A DNA stretch of 50,557 nt from Phytophthora quininea (GCA_011947345.1 JAAVTG010000419.1:1-50557); one strand, 5' to 3'. Shown: positions 22,188 through 32,154, numbered from the stretch's first letter. Notes: generated from the letters alone by a model not told the origin. A program made the numbers and translations.

Positions 22188-22504
22188 TGTTGCAATATGG
22201 TGGCACCCACTCCTGAAGTAGACTTCACGCTAGGGAGACCAGCCACGTCTTTAGGGCCGAGGAAACTGCGTTGAAGGCAGGAACGAAGCAAGGACGAGGA
22301 ACAGCGTTGCTCTGTTGGTGTATTATCTTAGAGTGATGAAGAGACAGTCTTGGCGGCCGTTGTGAAACTACTACCAGCGCCTACTAGTTATAGAACTATG
22401 AAAATGAATACTGTGATGCCTCACAACTCTCCTGGTCTTGTCGACTGCCATTCTCGTGCACATATCTTGGAAATATCTTGTTTAATCTTTCCCAACCGGT
22501 AACA
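22188..22504 (-). repeat. Chromovirus 5' LTR (right)
   Basis: Full 317-bp LTR, TGTTGC to GTAACA on the plus strand. On the coding strand it is followed by TAGTAGCCTTTGTC, a candidate primer-binding site that resembles the one of the Gag-only element. Confidence 0.92.
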
Positions 22505-22707
22505 CGAGCGCAACTTTTCGGCGCACAAGTTTGTCCACTCTCAAGCTCGTAATCGACTCTGTGCAGAAGCTGGTCTTCTTGTTCTTCAACGCAAAGAACA
22601 TTGCTGAGGAAGATATCGAGTTCAACGATCTCTTGGACGACATGATGGTTCCTAGCTCGGACGAAGAAGACGACAACAACCACGACAGCGACTACGAGTA
22701 CTACTGA
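22505..22707 (+). pseudogene. hAT-1 transposase, 3' part (dimerisation domain and acidic tail)
   Basis: After the duplicated CGAGC, the frame cut at 12655 continues as ERNFSAHKFVHS, the conserved RNFS..H..FvHS block of the hAT dimerisation domain. One frame change later it reads QKLVFLFFNAKNIAEED and an acidic end (DEEDDNNHDSDYEYY) with a stop at 22707. Joining 12655 to 22510 restores this block exactly, which proves the retrotransposon landed in the transposase gene. Confidence 0.8.
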
Positions 22708-23426
22708 CGGACGAGTCTTCAGGCGACTGGTACAGCGACGACAAGCACGTAGGGTGGTAAGTTAGGGTAGAGTGGTAACCTGTTTGCTAGACTACGCTTT
22801 CAATGAATACACATGTATTTCCACTCCTACTAGTGGAGCTTAGGTACGCTTTCAGGTGTCTTTTCTAGTGCCTCGTACTTTTTACTTGGGCCGATAAATC
22901 TCAATTGTAATCGGACAGTTTGTTGCTGAATGCCTCTAGCTATTAGACTAACCGCTCAAAACTTTTCTGCATGCATCCTAGCGGTCGTCATCATTTCTCG
23001 CGCGGGTTTGAAGTTGCCTAGGCTGTGGGGTATCTTTTACCCGAACCTGCTCTGACAAATATGTTTCCTAGTTTTCGTATGGGTGAAGTTGCTGTCCCAT
23101 GCCCACAGCTACTTTTAGCTAAGCTTTAGTGACAAGAATTACGTCTCACATACAAAAATGAAGTGAAACGTGCGAAGTTGTCACCAGTCAAATGATGGAG
23201 GTCCTTTTAGATACTACTCCTAACAAAAATGTTAGAAAAACGGATCCGTTATAGCAGTTTCTATCAATAGCAACTCATCAAAACCTCGGCTGGAGGCTGC
23301 TGGAAGGCCATTTCAACTTCTGCAGCCGATGCCCCAAGTCGACCCAGGGATGGCTCCACGCCGCGCTCTTCCAGCGCCTGCCAAGCAGCAGATTTTGGCC
23401 AAGGCGGCCCGGCCGAACCAGACGCG
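22708..23426. other. hAT-1 downstream region, no gene seen
   Basis: AT-richer sequence following the transposase stop. No frame resembles a protein; a GGGTGGTAAGTTAGGGTAGAG stretch at about 22750 is the only local repetition. Confidence 0.4.
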
Positions 23427-23745
23427 TTGGGCTCAGACGCGTCAGAGGATGAAGTACCCCTGATTGGCCGAGCCGATCGGACGACACCGGCCGAAGCGAC
23501 AGAAGGTGCATATACGGTACGCCGTATTGGGCAAAGAGGCGCATCAACAGCGTCGAGTTTTACCTCGTCCAATGGGAAGGCTACGAGGACCTTTCCTGGG
23601 GCCTTCCGGGAATCTTCCGTGGCAGATGAAGGCCGAGTTTGAAATAGAGCACCGGGACTCGGTGTGGGACTATCAGTCCACGCGCGGGAGACCAAGACCG
23701 ACACTCCGCGAGAGGCCCACACGCACCAGCGCGCGTGTGCGAGGT
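23427..23745 (+). pseudogene. Degenerate chromodomain ORF inside hAT-1
   Basis: Three frames together spell a chromodomain: EGAYTVRRI, then in a second frame INSVEFYLVQWEGYEDLSWG, then in a third frame WQMKAEFEIEHRDSVWDYQS. The FYLVQWEGYEDLSW core matches the aromatic-cage half of chromodomains (YLVKWKGY...TWEP). It lies between the transposase stop and the right inverted repeat of hAT-1. It could be a second ORF or a captured host or retroelement fragment. It is too broken to be translated as it stands. The sequence is unlike the chromodomain of the nested chromovirus (EYKCKWVGASDDITWEP). Confidence 0.55.
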
Positions 23746-24179
23746 GAGCATTGCTTTCACCATATTCAAAGGTGGATTTCTAACGTTTTTCTATGCTTAG
23801 CTCGTTCTGCTGTGCGTAGGCAGCTAGCGTAGAGTGCAATCTACAGCTGCGAGAGGACTGTAACCAATAAATTCTGCAAATTTCATTTTTTTACTTGGGG
23901 TGGGTGAGTACCAAAAAAACAATTTTCCAAAAAGCAAAAACCCTTCGTTTGCCAGCCCTGGTCCTACATGTTCACAATGCGTTAAACTAGAAGACTGTTT
24001 ATCTATTGTCGCTCGGCGTGCATATCCTCGTCACACTCAGCACCTTGCTGCTCGCCACGCTTCTCTTCATATCACTTCTCGTCGTCGTGCAGTTCTGTTC
24101 CTCGTGCTCTCGTCCTGCTGCCCCTTGCCATCACATCACCTTCCTCTGGGACGACTTCAGCCATTTTTCGACCACAATA
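23746..24179. other. hAT-1 right end and duplication-junction filler
   Basis: hAT-1 ends at 23960, its target duplication is 23961-23968, and PAP2-C intron homology ends by about 23979. The next 200 bp (23980-24179) match nothing else in the window and separate the two duplication units. A hydrophobic 61-codon frame at 24006 is low-complexity Leu/Ser and I do not call it. Confidence 0.5.
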
Positions 24180-24280
24180 TCCTGGTCGTAGAGCTCTTGC
24201 ACAATTTCCTTCTCGTACGGCAGCCATCGTCCTGCTAGCGACGAGATCAAGTCTTCGCCATCGCCGTCAGCTTGCTCCAT
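24180..24280 (-). pseudogene. XPF start fragment at the duplication edge
   Basis: The first ~33 codons of XPF (MEQADGDGEDLISSLAG, then WLPYEKEIVQELY) are repeated from the ATG at 24280 and then end abruptly in unrelated sequence. Only the 5' end of the gene was inside the duplicated block. Confidence 0.85.
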
Positions 24281-24601
24281 TTTAGGTAGTGAACCCAAGT
24301 GACCTTTTTACAACGGCTGTACTAGTTTACAACGGCTGTAAAATTAGGATGAAAGTTGATAGTCAGACCAACATGGAGGCGGTGGATATTGAGGAAGATG
24401 GAGACGCTCTGGAGGATGTGGACGAGTACACGCTCATGATGGGGGCCGGGAGAAGCCGACACCTGACGAGCAGCGTGACAGCGACCTACGACACATGCTG
24501 AAAGACTACCGCGTCTTTGAATTTAGCTGCACCGTCGTCATGTTCGCTATGGCATCCTTCTTCGCCTACATCCCTGTACAAAAGCGTAAGCGATTGCCTA
24601 G

Positions 24602-27600
24602 GGGGTTATACGTTTTTCTGGGGCTGACCCGCAACCAATCGGCACCACTTTTCACCACATCTCACCTCTTTCGACCGCTTTTTGTCCCGGTTGTTTCCCC
24701 AGTATTCCGAGTCGAAGCGGCGCTAAGCGCTGCCGCCGTGGAAGTGCACCAGACGCCTTGGCCACCGAAGACAGTGACAGCGGCTATTGCTTGGCCAATG
24801 TGGGTACGTTCAGCATGTTATTGCTAAGCAAAATAATGCTCAAGTCTGACTGTCTTTGCTACGTTGTTGTTGGTGCTATTTGGCTGCATGCAATAGGGGT
24901 TTCTCACTAGATCCCCGCACTTCTTCTTGCGCTGTCGGCAGCTTAAACAAGAAGTCGTTTTGCGCTTCCGCAGTGAGGAGGTCTCGTTCGAGAGAGCTGG
25001 AGGCAGTGACGTTACTGCCGCGCTCTTGGCATCCGGCGAAGGCCTTGGGACGGCCTTCTTCTCCTTCAGGCGGCAACGGAGTGCATTTTTCGACAGTGGT
25101 GCATGCGGATAATAGGCAGTATACACGGCTTGGATGTGTTCCCATTTGCCATTCGAGTTTGGAATGGAATCCACAAGCGAACGCAACATTTTTAAGTGTC
25201 CCGGCGAGATAGCTGCAGAACACCGCGGAGTCAGCGCCAGTGGCAAACACGGCACCTTTTGGATCAACACATTGGATTGTTGTGTCCCCTTTACAGGGGG
25301 AATGAGTTGCTTCTTGATTGTGAGCGTTCCTGCCCAAATTCGTGGAGTCTGCGGCTTTGTTGATACTAGCAGTCGCTGGAGCAATTGTTGGGGAGGGTGG
25401 AGATGATTGAACATTTGTGGAAAGGTAGGCTGGACTATCAGCTTCGCCTTGACGCTCGACACGAGAAAGAGCTATCACTGAAGAGTCTACTGGTGCTGCC
25501 ACGCAACAGCTTTTGCCGGGTTGAATGCTGGAGAGGATTGCGGGGTCAGCTTCAGCTTGATCTTCAAGTTGGCATTTTGATTCGACTTGTGCTTGAGATT
25601 ATCCCAACGCGCGAGTAGCGCCGCTCGTGGTTTTGGATGTATTCCAATGCATACAAAACACGCAAAGTCATAGACCATTGCAAATATCTGTCTCCGTTTG
25701 CGGATTCCTGACATCTTTCGGAGTGCTGTGAATAGCTGTATTTGCAACCCCTGCTCACGTGGAGAGTTCTCGAAGCACACATCGGCTGGCGCAAAGTGGA
25801 AAAGTTGTTGCGGCTTCGTCTCCAATGGTTGCGACGAGAATTTTGCTTCAAGACCTTGGATTTTAGTCGACAACGTGGCAAAACTACGCCGCCTCAGCTT
25901 CAGCCTGTGGTTCGAGTTCGACGAAACGACGATGTTGTACATGATAGTCGTAACCATAGCGCAATCTGCCCAGACCTGGCCTGAAGTTTTCTGTTCTTGG
26001 TGCACTTGCCTGAGCAGCGTGTACTCCTCGCCAGAGAAGCCAGCAGAAGCTTCATAATCCAGTTCGGTGAGACACAGAGAATTGAAGAATGCAGCTTTAG
26101 GCAGCTTGCCACTCGCCGTGAAGGCAATTTGCTTGGCCAAAAGCTCGCGTATGTTGGTGCTGTGCTGGCGAGAGCGTTGGAGATTAACTTCCAGTGCACG
26201 AGTATCGATTTTTGCCGTCTCAAACATCTGCTGCCATTGTGTAAATTCGAAGTCCAGCGCTGTCGAGGCTCGGTAAGCCGGTTGCCGCAGCGGTTTGGAC
26301 ATGAGAAGGTTTGCAAACTCAAGTTGCGGAGATTCTGGTATTACTCCACGGCATAAGGTTGCTGTTCGGGCTAACGTGAGAAGGTCAGCGTGTTGCAGGG
26401 GCGGATTTCGTCCATACTTGGACCCAATCTTGAGGTTGTGCTGCAGAATTAATAAGTCCAGGATCCGCAGACCTACCTCACCAGACACGGACCGAGCCAA
26501 TATTTTTTTAGTGCGGAGTGGAACCCTTCGAGCTGGCTTGTAGATACAATTCGGACGTCTTTGCCTCCACCTTCGCTATACACATTGCTTTTCACAAACA
26601 AGTCGCCTCGTTGGATCTGCTTTATGTTGCTCTCTGTGCTGCCATTCCATTCTTGGGTGCTACAACTGATGTCGCTGGGTGAGACGCATTGAAGAACACT
26701 TGTAAATTTCTCTTCCATTTCTCCAGGCGGTCGCAGTTCCCCATCAACAGAATACAATGCATGATGCAGTTGCTTTGACAAAGCTTTCTTTTCCACCTTG
26801 CCTTTTACTTTATCTGTAAAGCGCTGCACAACATGAAACGGATCTTGTCGAACGCTTGATGAACTTCCGAACACACTTGCCACTAAACTCCGGATCGCAC
26901 TAACAATAAACCACTCATCGGCCTCATCAACTGGGAAAATTCCCTTCACCTGTTCCAGCAGCTCGCGAGTTTCGTCGTGGTTTTCCGAACGAGTTAACCG
27001 CCTGCCAACAATTTCCCAATCTCATTTTCAAGCAGCAGCAGCATCTTAGCGTCTGTCATACTCTCTCGCCTGCCTGTCCCCCGGACCACACTTTGAGCCG
27101 CTTGCAAAATTTCACTGAATGCTCGACGCGAAGAACCTTCTTCACCTTCAAATTAGCCATCATCTGTTCGCACAAGGAGCTGTAAAGCTCGGTTGTCTGC
27201 AGCCACACCTGTGAGAGAGTCTCTGCACCTAATGGTTTCTGTTGCGAGACGTACTGGTCCACAGCGGGTGGTGTCGGCGCCAAATACGAGGCGTTTACTA
27301 GCTGCTGCTGCGTGACTCGGCTTGCAAAGATACAAAGCAGCTTATAGTATCGCTTTTCTCGCCGCCGTCGGATATTCCTGATCGTACTCGATACTCCATG
27401 TGGCGACGTCATGCCGTCGTGCACCATCTCCATCAGCGATTTTGATAATCCAAACTTCTTCGTCAGTACATAAGGGAAATACATGAGTACTTGTGCATCG
27501 CGCTGGATGTAAGATGGCGCTGCGGTAGAAAAACAGCCCTTAGTGTCTCCCGTACATTGGTATTTGACATAGAGCAAGTGGCACTTTGTGTCCACCTCCT

Positions 27601-28016
27601 CAACAGTGCGCTGCATGTATTCTTTGACTCTTGGAGTGCAGGAGCAATCTGACATGATGCAGTAATGTTTTTAGCTGGGTTTTCGCATTCTGGCACCCAC
27701 ACAACAACAGGCCATTGAAATAACGAAGACAGGAGGACATCTCCTCTAGCCGCTTCAGGGTACTGCACTGCCGGGGAAGCTCTTCTTGTACATTGCTTCA
27801 TGGATGAGTCGCTTGACTTCGTGCTGATCTAGGCGCATCTCACGCGAAGCTGCGTCTTCGTCTCCGCCCCCATTTTGGAGAGAGATTTTTTCTGAACTGA
27901 AGTTATGCAAGCACAAATTTTGTGTTTGAACGAGCAATTTGCGTATCGGAGGATCGGACTTCGAATCCGGTATCGGATATGTCGGGGCCTGTCGGCCCCG
28001 GCATATCCTATAAACC
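24602..28016 (-). mobile_element. Unclassified TIR DNA transposon with 8-bp target duplication
   Basis: The 3415-bp element begins GGGGTTATACG and its inverted right end reads GGTTTATAGG; the two ends share a GGGGCYGAC block after about 18 bp. TTGCCTAG is duplicated at 24594-24601 and 28017-28024, and unit 1 has the single empty site at 648-655. The right end folds into a 15-bp hairpin (27975-27989 with 27994-28008, one mismatch). The coding strand is minus. Confidence 0.8.
24824..27838 (-). pseudogene. Transposase of the unclassified TIR element, frame-broken
   Basis: Pieces in order from 27838: MRLDQHEVKRLIHEAMY, then FQWPVVVWVPECENP, a cysteine-rich part (CSC, then KCHLLYVKYQC) and FPYVLTKKFGLSKSLMEMV. 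Then a catalytic-looking part follows with QDPFHVVQRFTDKV and VSTSQLEGFHSALKKYWLG. After that comes a long helical part (26500-25487). At the C-terminus, CLSCRQRKKKCGDLVRNPYC looks like a zinc ribbon. The DPFH and SQLEGFH pair resembles the last acidic block of DDE/D transposases found in scattered animal and fungal elements. It lacks the hAT dimerisation motif. With an 8-bp duplication, a KDZ/Zisupton relative is possible, but I cannot assign it. At least four frame changes are present. Confidence 0.55.
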
Positions 28017-28763
28017 TTGCCTAGATTCATAGAACTTATATTAAAAGAAAGCTGCAGCTGATGCTGGCGACTTATCCTTTGCAGGTACTGTCCCGTATGT
28101 TGAAGTGCCGGTAAACTCGACGACTTCAATCTGGTCTAGAGACCCGACACTCAATGCCAAGTTGCTGGCAGAACAAGGTCAGCATTGTGCAGACCTTAGC
28201 AATGACCATCGCTCTAATGCTCGAGTTTTCTACTTCTTTCTATTAGTGCCAACTGGATCGCTAGTGTTGTTTGGAACTGTTATTCCGGTGGGAATCAACC
28301 TTCTCATGAACTTTGTGTTTCCTGTGACGTGGGGAGTCAAGTTAATTCGACACGACACTCGCGACTTCTTGCTGACGTTGGCACAGTCTACCTGTTTGAC
28401 CCAGTTGCTGACGGAGTTCACCAAGAACATGACGGGGCGATTTCGACCAAATTTCTATGCCATGTGCGGCTGGCAGTATGACGTTGTGTGGCACGGAGTG
28501 ACGAATTTGTGCACAGACCCTGTCGGAGAGAAAGAAGGTCGCAAAAGCTTCCCTTCTGGACATGCTTCGTTCGCGTGGTCTACGATGCTTGTATTAACGG
28601 TGCGTACGATGCGTCTCATATCTTCGTAGCTGAGGTCGCCTGCTATAATGTTTCTGCGATGGTGTGTACACAAACAGCTCTACCTACTAGGTCGGTCGCA
28701 ACTCAACCACAAGAGTCGCAGTGAGTCGGCGGCACATGGCGCTCGGGCGATGGTGAAGTTGGT

Positions 28764-29015
28764 TGTAATGTAGCGAGAGGAAGCTTTTATCCTTGGACGG
28801 TAAATTGAAAAGTGTATTGATATTTACTTGCCTAAAGTTTGTTTTCCTACTTCTGCTGCTCTGTTGCAGCCAGTCAATTAAGAGTAAACCTGAGCTACCT
28901 CAATTAGCAAGTAAACTTGAATATGCATACCAACTCGACCTCGCTGAGGTCATGATCATTGGAGTAAACCTCCATGACCTCAATGAGGTCGTAAACGGAG
29001 TTCAACTCCGTTACA
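28764..29015 (-). repeat. Gag-only element LTR (left, 3' on coding strand)
   Basis: 252 bp. It contains self-complementary stretches such as CGGAGTTCAACTCCG near one end and paired AGGTCAT/ATGACCT blocks, which may fold in the RNA. Confidence 0.9.
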
Positions 29016-29037
29016 CGACCCCGCTTCAAAGAGCGGC

Positions 29038-29789
29038 CTACTTTGTCGACGGACAGTGGGGGCGATGTGGCCGACCTGCTTGCACTTATGGCAGGTCGCC
29101 CGTTGCATCCACTCAGCGGTTGCACTGGGAGTGCTCCCACCCTTGACTCCGTGGTCAAATCGGAGGGAGAGCTCGATGGTCTCATCCAGGGTGGCTGGGT
29201 GGTGTTCGCGGAGGTGGTGGGCGGTCTCGGACCGCAGACCCTGCTGGAAGTAGAACCGTAGTTCTAGTGGAGAGATTGGGAGTTTGCACTGAATCAGTAC
29301 ATCCTGAAATTCGCTCACGTAATCGTGAAGTGATCCGAGTTGCGTAATCTTACACAACCTCTCACGAAGAGAATATTCGTGATCAGGGGGTAAAAACGTT
29401 TCCGCATGGCAATCTTGAAGGTCTCCCAAGTGCGGACAACCTGATTACGGTCACAGTCTGCCACGAACTGCCTGTACCAGTTCATCGGTGTCGGTGCTAA
29501 GTAGCACGACACCATAGTGACGAACGCAGCCGAGTTCTCCATCATTATGGGTTGGTAGTCGGCGTAGTACTGCTCAACGGTAAAAACCAGAGCTCCAGGT
29601 CCTCATTTAGGCTTCCATGGTACTTGGGGGCTCAGCCTTCCGAGCAGCCGGTGGCTTGCTCGTCAACGTTTCCATCCGTGCTGCTTGGGCGGCGATTTGC
29701 TCATTCATGCGAGCGTGGAATTGTTCTTGCTGCTGTGCGAAGTACTGTAGCATTTCTCCGAAGGTTTGGGGGACTTGGCTAGCTTCCAT
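29038..29789 (-). CDS. Gag protein of the non-autonomous LTR element
   Basis: From ATG 29789 (MEASQVPQTFGEMLQYFAQQ) a glutamine-rich start leads to a capsid-type region: NEDLELW, EQYYADY in a second frame, then FVADCDRNQVVRTWETFKIA and LHDYVSEFQDVLIQCKLP. The end is a zinc knuckle whose CX2CX4H half reads CHKCKQVGH. Four frame changes occur, each one base short at a run of five C or T (about 29054, 29389, 29580 and 29626). Restoring a base at the last run brings back the final knuckle Cys and puts a TAG at 29038-29040, giving about 251 residues. The stop just after the knuckle shows that the element encodes Gag only. Confidence 0.7.
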
Positions 29790-29940
29790 GGTCTTGGGGC
29801 AGGAAAAAGGTGTGTAGGTTACTCGAAGGTTACGCGAAGGTTACGCGAAGGTGACCCGATGGTTGCTCGATGGCTTCAACTGGAACGTGGACTCGGCGGC
29901 TCGATGGACGTCGAGGACTTGACAACGACAAGTGCTACTA

Positions 29941-30191
29941 TGTAATGTAGCGAGAGGAAGCTTTTATCCTTGGACGGTAAATTGAAAAGTGTATTGATAT
30001 TTACTTGCCTAAAGTTTGTTTTCCTACTTCTGCTGCTCTGTTGCAGCCAGTCAATTAAGAGTAAACCTGAGCTACCTCAATTAGCAAGTAAACTTGAATA
30101 TGCATACCAACTCGACCTCGCTGAGGTCATGATCATTGAGTAAACCTCCATGACCTCAATGAGGTCGTAAACGGAGTTCAACTCCGTTACA
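29941..30191 (-). repeat. Gag-only element LTR (right, 5' on coding strand)
   Basis: 251 bp, one base shorter than the left LTR (a GG reduced to G). On the coding strand it is followed by TAGTAGCACTTGTC, matching 12 of 14 bases of the corresponding site in the chromovirus. Confidence 0.9.
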
Positions 30192-30419
30192 TTGGTGCTC
30201 TGCTTCATCCCAACATTTGTTGCCTCGTGGGTGGCCATTACGCGGTCAATCGATGATTGGCACCACTACGCCGACATGTTAGCAGGCAGCATCATCGGCG
30301 CTGCGACTGCGTGCATCGCGTACAGCTACAACTATGGCTCTGTCTTCAGCTGGGAATCAGCTGGCATCCCTCGACAAGAATGCCACTTGCGCCGCCGATT
30401 GCGGAACCGCAGCATTTGA

Positions 30420-30727
30420 GGGACCAAACCATAAATATTCCTCGCATGCTTTTTTCACCGATATCCTCCTACCAGCTAAGCTGTGTACAGGTGCACTTCA
30501 TAATGAAACTGGGCTGTTCAAATAATAATATTCTCTGCTCCCACCAGCGTCATCGCTAGTCGCCATCTTCAGAAACCGCCGAAAGGTCGTCACCACACAC
30601 CGAAATCGATCGGTGCTTGGCAAGGACGATACGAGGCTTGAGATTAAACTATGATGCCTGGCGAAAAAGAACGAAATCAGCTTTATGAAATCCAGCAAGC
30701 TAACTGCTGGCAAATGCAAGTCGTCGA
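30420..30727. other. Convergent intergenic region between A' and B'
   Basis: Duplicate of 1619-1925; nothing seen in it. Confidence 0.6.
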
Positions 30728-32061
30728 CTAATTACCATTCGTGGTGCGGTTGTGGACATTCATCACATATTCGTTCTGGGCTTTTGCCCGCCCCATTTCG
30801 CTGCTTGTGTCCGTTGCCATGGACCCGCTGCTGCTTGTGTACGTCATGTTGCTTCGGCTCGAGGCGAGCTTATCCTGCACAGCATTTTCACAGCTTGGTT
30901 AAAAACGTCGACTCAATATGGCACATTGGCCACTGACTCACCTTGCAATGCATGTGACACTGCTGCAAGGGAACACCCGCATTGTCGCTGCTGAAGACGG
31001 AAGCGTAATTGTAGCTGTAGGCAATGCAAGCCGAGGTGGCGCCAATGATGCTGCCCGCCAGAATATCAGCGTAGTGATGCCAGTTGTCGATGGAGCGTGT
31101 GACTGCCACCCATGCCGCCAGAAACGATGGAATAAAGCAGAAAAACAGCTTCAGCGTCTTGCGGCCGCCCCTTGCCATGGTTTCGCTTCGATTCTGGCAA
31201 TTCAGGGTCGATCGTCCCAACAAATAGAGCTGCAGGCGAAGAGAACAACGCAATCAGATCATCAGATCGCCACAATGCACAAAAATTGCGACAGAAGACG
31301 ATACGTACCGTAAGCACCAGCATCGTCGACCACGCAAAGGAAGCATGGCCTGACGGGAAGCTTTTGCGTCCTTCCTTCTCGCCCGCTGCGTCCTGGCACA
31401 AGTTGGTAACTCCGTCCCACACGGCGTCGTAGTCCCACTTGCACATGTCGTAGAAGCACGGACGGAACCTGCCCGTCATGTTCTTGGTGAACTGCGTCAA
31501 CAGCGTGGCCATACTCGTCGACTGCACGATAGTCAGCAGGAAGTCGCGCGTGTCGTGCGGGATGATGCGCACACTGTGGAATTTCGGCAGCGCGTAGTTG
31601 ATGAACAAGTTGATAATCACCGGCGCGCCGCCACCAATCCCTACCAACGCGTACATCGGCACTGCAAAACGTGGGTTATCCCAAAGTATCCATATTGACG
31701 CTAAAACTTGCAGCCCTACCTTGCTGCGTGTGCTCCTTGTTGTTGATCGTCGGGTCCCGCGCCCAGACTGTCGCCGTAGCGTTTAACCTCACTTCGATGT
31801 TGGGGATGTCACCTGCAGCACCCCGCATTTTGCGTCAGTTACTCAAATCCCCATCCAATCTTAATCCGTGTTTACTAAAAGCCGCGTACGCTGGGCCACC
31901 TGGATCTTGGCGAAGAAGAGCGCAAAGCCATACATGAGCACGGAGATGGCGAACTCGGCCAATCGATAGTCGCGCACGATGCGTTGCCACTTTCCCGCGG
32001 CGGGACGAGCCTCGGCACCGGCGAGCGTGGGCAGCTCGGCCACCGACGTGATCGACTCCAT
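30728..32061 (-). CDS. PAP2/lipid phosphate phosphatase, duplicate B' (intact)
   Basis: The CDS is complement(join(30728..30874, 30942..31229, 31309..31661, 31720..31812, 31890..32061)): 1053 nt and 350 aa, with exon lengths identical to B. Intron 2 is 58 nt because 12 bp present in B (beside the acceptor, around 2871-2882) are absent. All three catalytic PAP2 motifs are intact. In exon 3 B' reads WSTMLVLT as other paralogues do, while B reads WSTTLVLT. The few coding differences are mostly silent, so B and B' are recent duplicates and may be functionally redundant (inference). The promoter motif is conserved at 32136-32154. Confidence 0.88.
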
Positions 32062-32135
32062 GAACGGCACGTCGCTCGCGTTGCTGGACGCAGCGCGCAG
32101 TCGGGAATGCGTCTCCGTGGCGCTGCTTCGCGGCT

Positions 32136-32154
32136 GGTAACGCGCGAAATGAGG
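32136..32154 (-). promoter_or_regulatory. Oomycete Inr-like core promoter of PAP2-B'
   Basis: Same CCTCATTTCGCGCGTTACC as before B, 75 bp upstream of ATG 32061. Confidence 0.45.

Larger units (their letters stand above)
12656..22504 (-). mobile_element. Ty3/gypsy chromovirus LTR retrotransposon
   Basis: The left LTR is 12656-12664 plus 16472-16779 (split by hAT-2) and the right LTR is 22188-22504. Both are 317 bp, begin TGTTGC and end GTAACA. The 5-bp target duplication CGAGC lies at 12651-12655 and 22505-22509, in the dimerisation domain of hAT-1. The LTRs differ at three positions with no indel, so the insertion is young. The coding strand is minus; without hAT-2 the element is about 6.05 kb. 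Confidence 0.92.
10795..23960 (+). mobile_element. hAT-1 DNA transposon, host of the nested insertions
   Basis: The left end TAGGGATGGCAAA and the inverted right end CAGGGCTGGCAAA form terminal inverted repeats. The 8-bp target duplication is GTCCGACA (10787-10794) on the left and GTCCTACA (23961-23968) on the right. The empty site GTCCTACA followed by TGTTCACAATG is preserved at 33937-33955 in unit 2, which confirms both ends. Without the chromovirus (12656-22504 plus its 5-bp duplication) the element is about 3.3 kb. It sits at the exon 2 acceptor of PAP2-C. Confidence 0.85.
28764..30191 (-). mobile_element. Non-autonomous Gag-only LTR retrotransposon (TR-GAG-like)
   Basis: LTRs at 28764-29015 (252 bp) and 29941-30191 (251 bp) begin TGTAATG and end GTTACA, with one 1-bp indel between them. 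The 5-bp target duplication TTGGT lies at 28759-28763 and 30192-30196 in exon 4 of PAP2-A'. The internal part is only 925 bp and holds one Gag frame; there is no protease, RT, RNase H or integrase. Confidence 0.88.
24349..30419 (+). pseudogene. PAP2/lipid phosphate phosphatase, duplicate A', broken by two insertions
   Basis: The pieces are exon 1 24349-24585, exon 2 28085-28177, exon 3 28247-28599 (353 nt, in frame where copy A is not), exon 4 first part 28678-28763 and rest 30197-30419. A TIR transposon sits in intron 1, where splicing might still remove it. The Gag-only LTR element sits within exon 4, after the VKLV codons and before the catalytic TRSIDDWHHYAD, so the encoded enzyme would lose its active-site His. 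Exon 1 has the same G-run frame jump as A. One substitution changes VVWDGVTNL to VVWHGVTNL at a position that is Asp in all other paralogues. I judge this copy dead. Confidence 0.85.

Noticed and set aside
24006..24191. Hydrophobic 61-codon frame in the duplication filler
   Set aside because: Low-complexity Leu/Ser, no start context or homologue, and it overlaps a duplication junction.
28930..29015. AGGTCATGATCATTGG palindromes in the Gag-only element LTR as a regulatory operator
   Set aside because: They are symmetric LTR hairpins present in both LTRs; nothing links them to a specific regulator.
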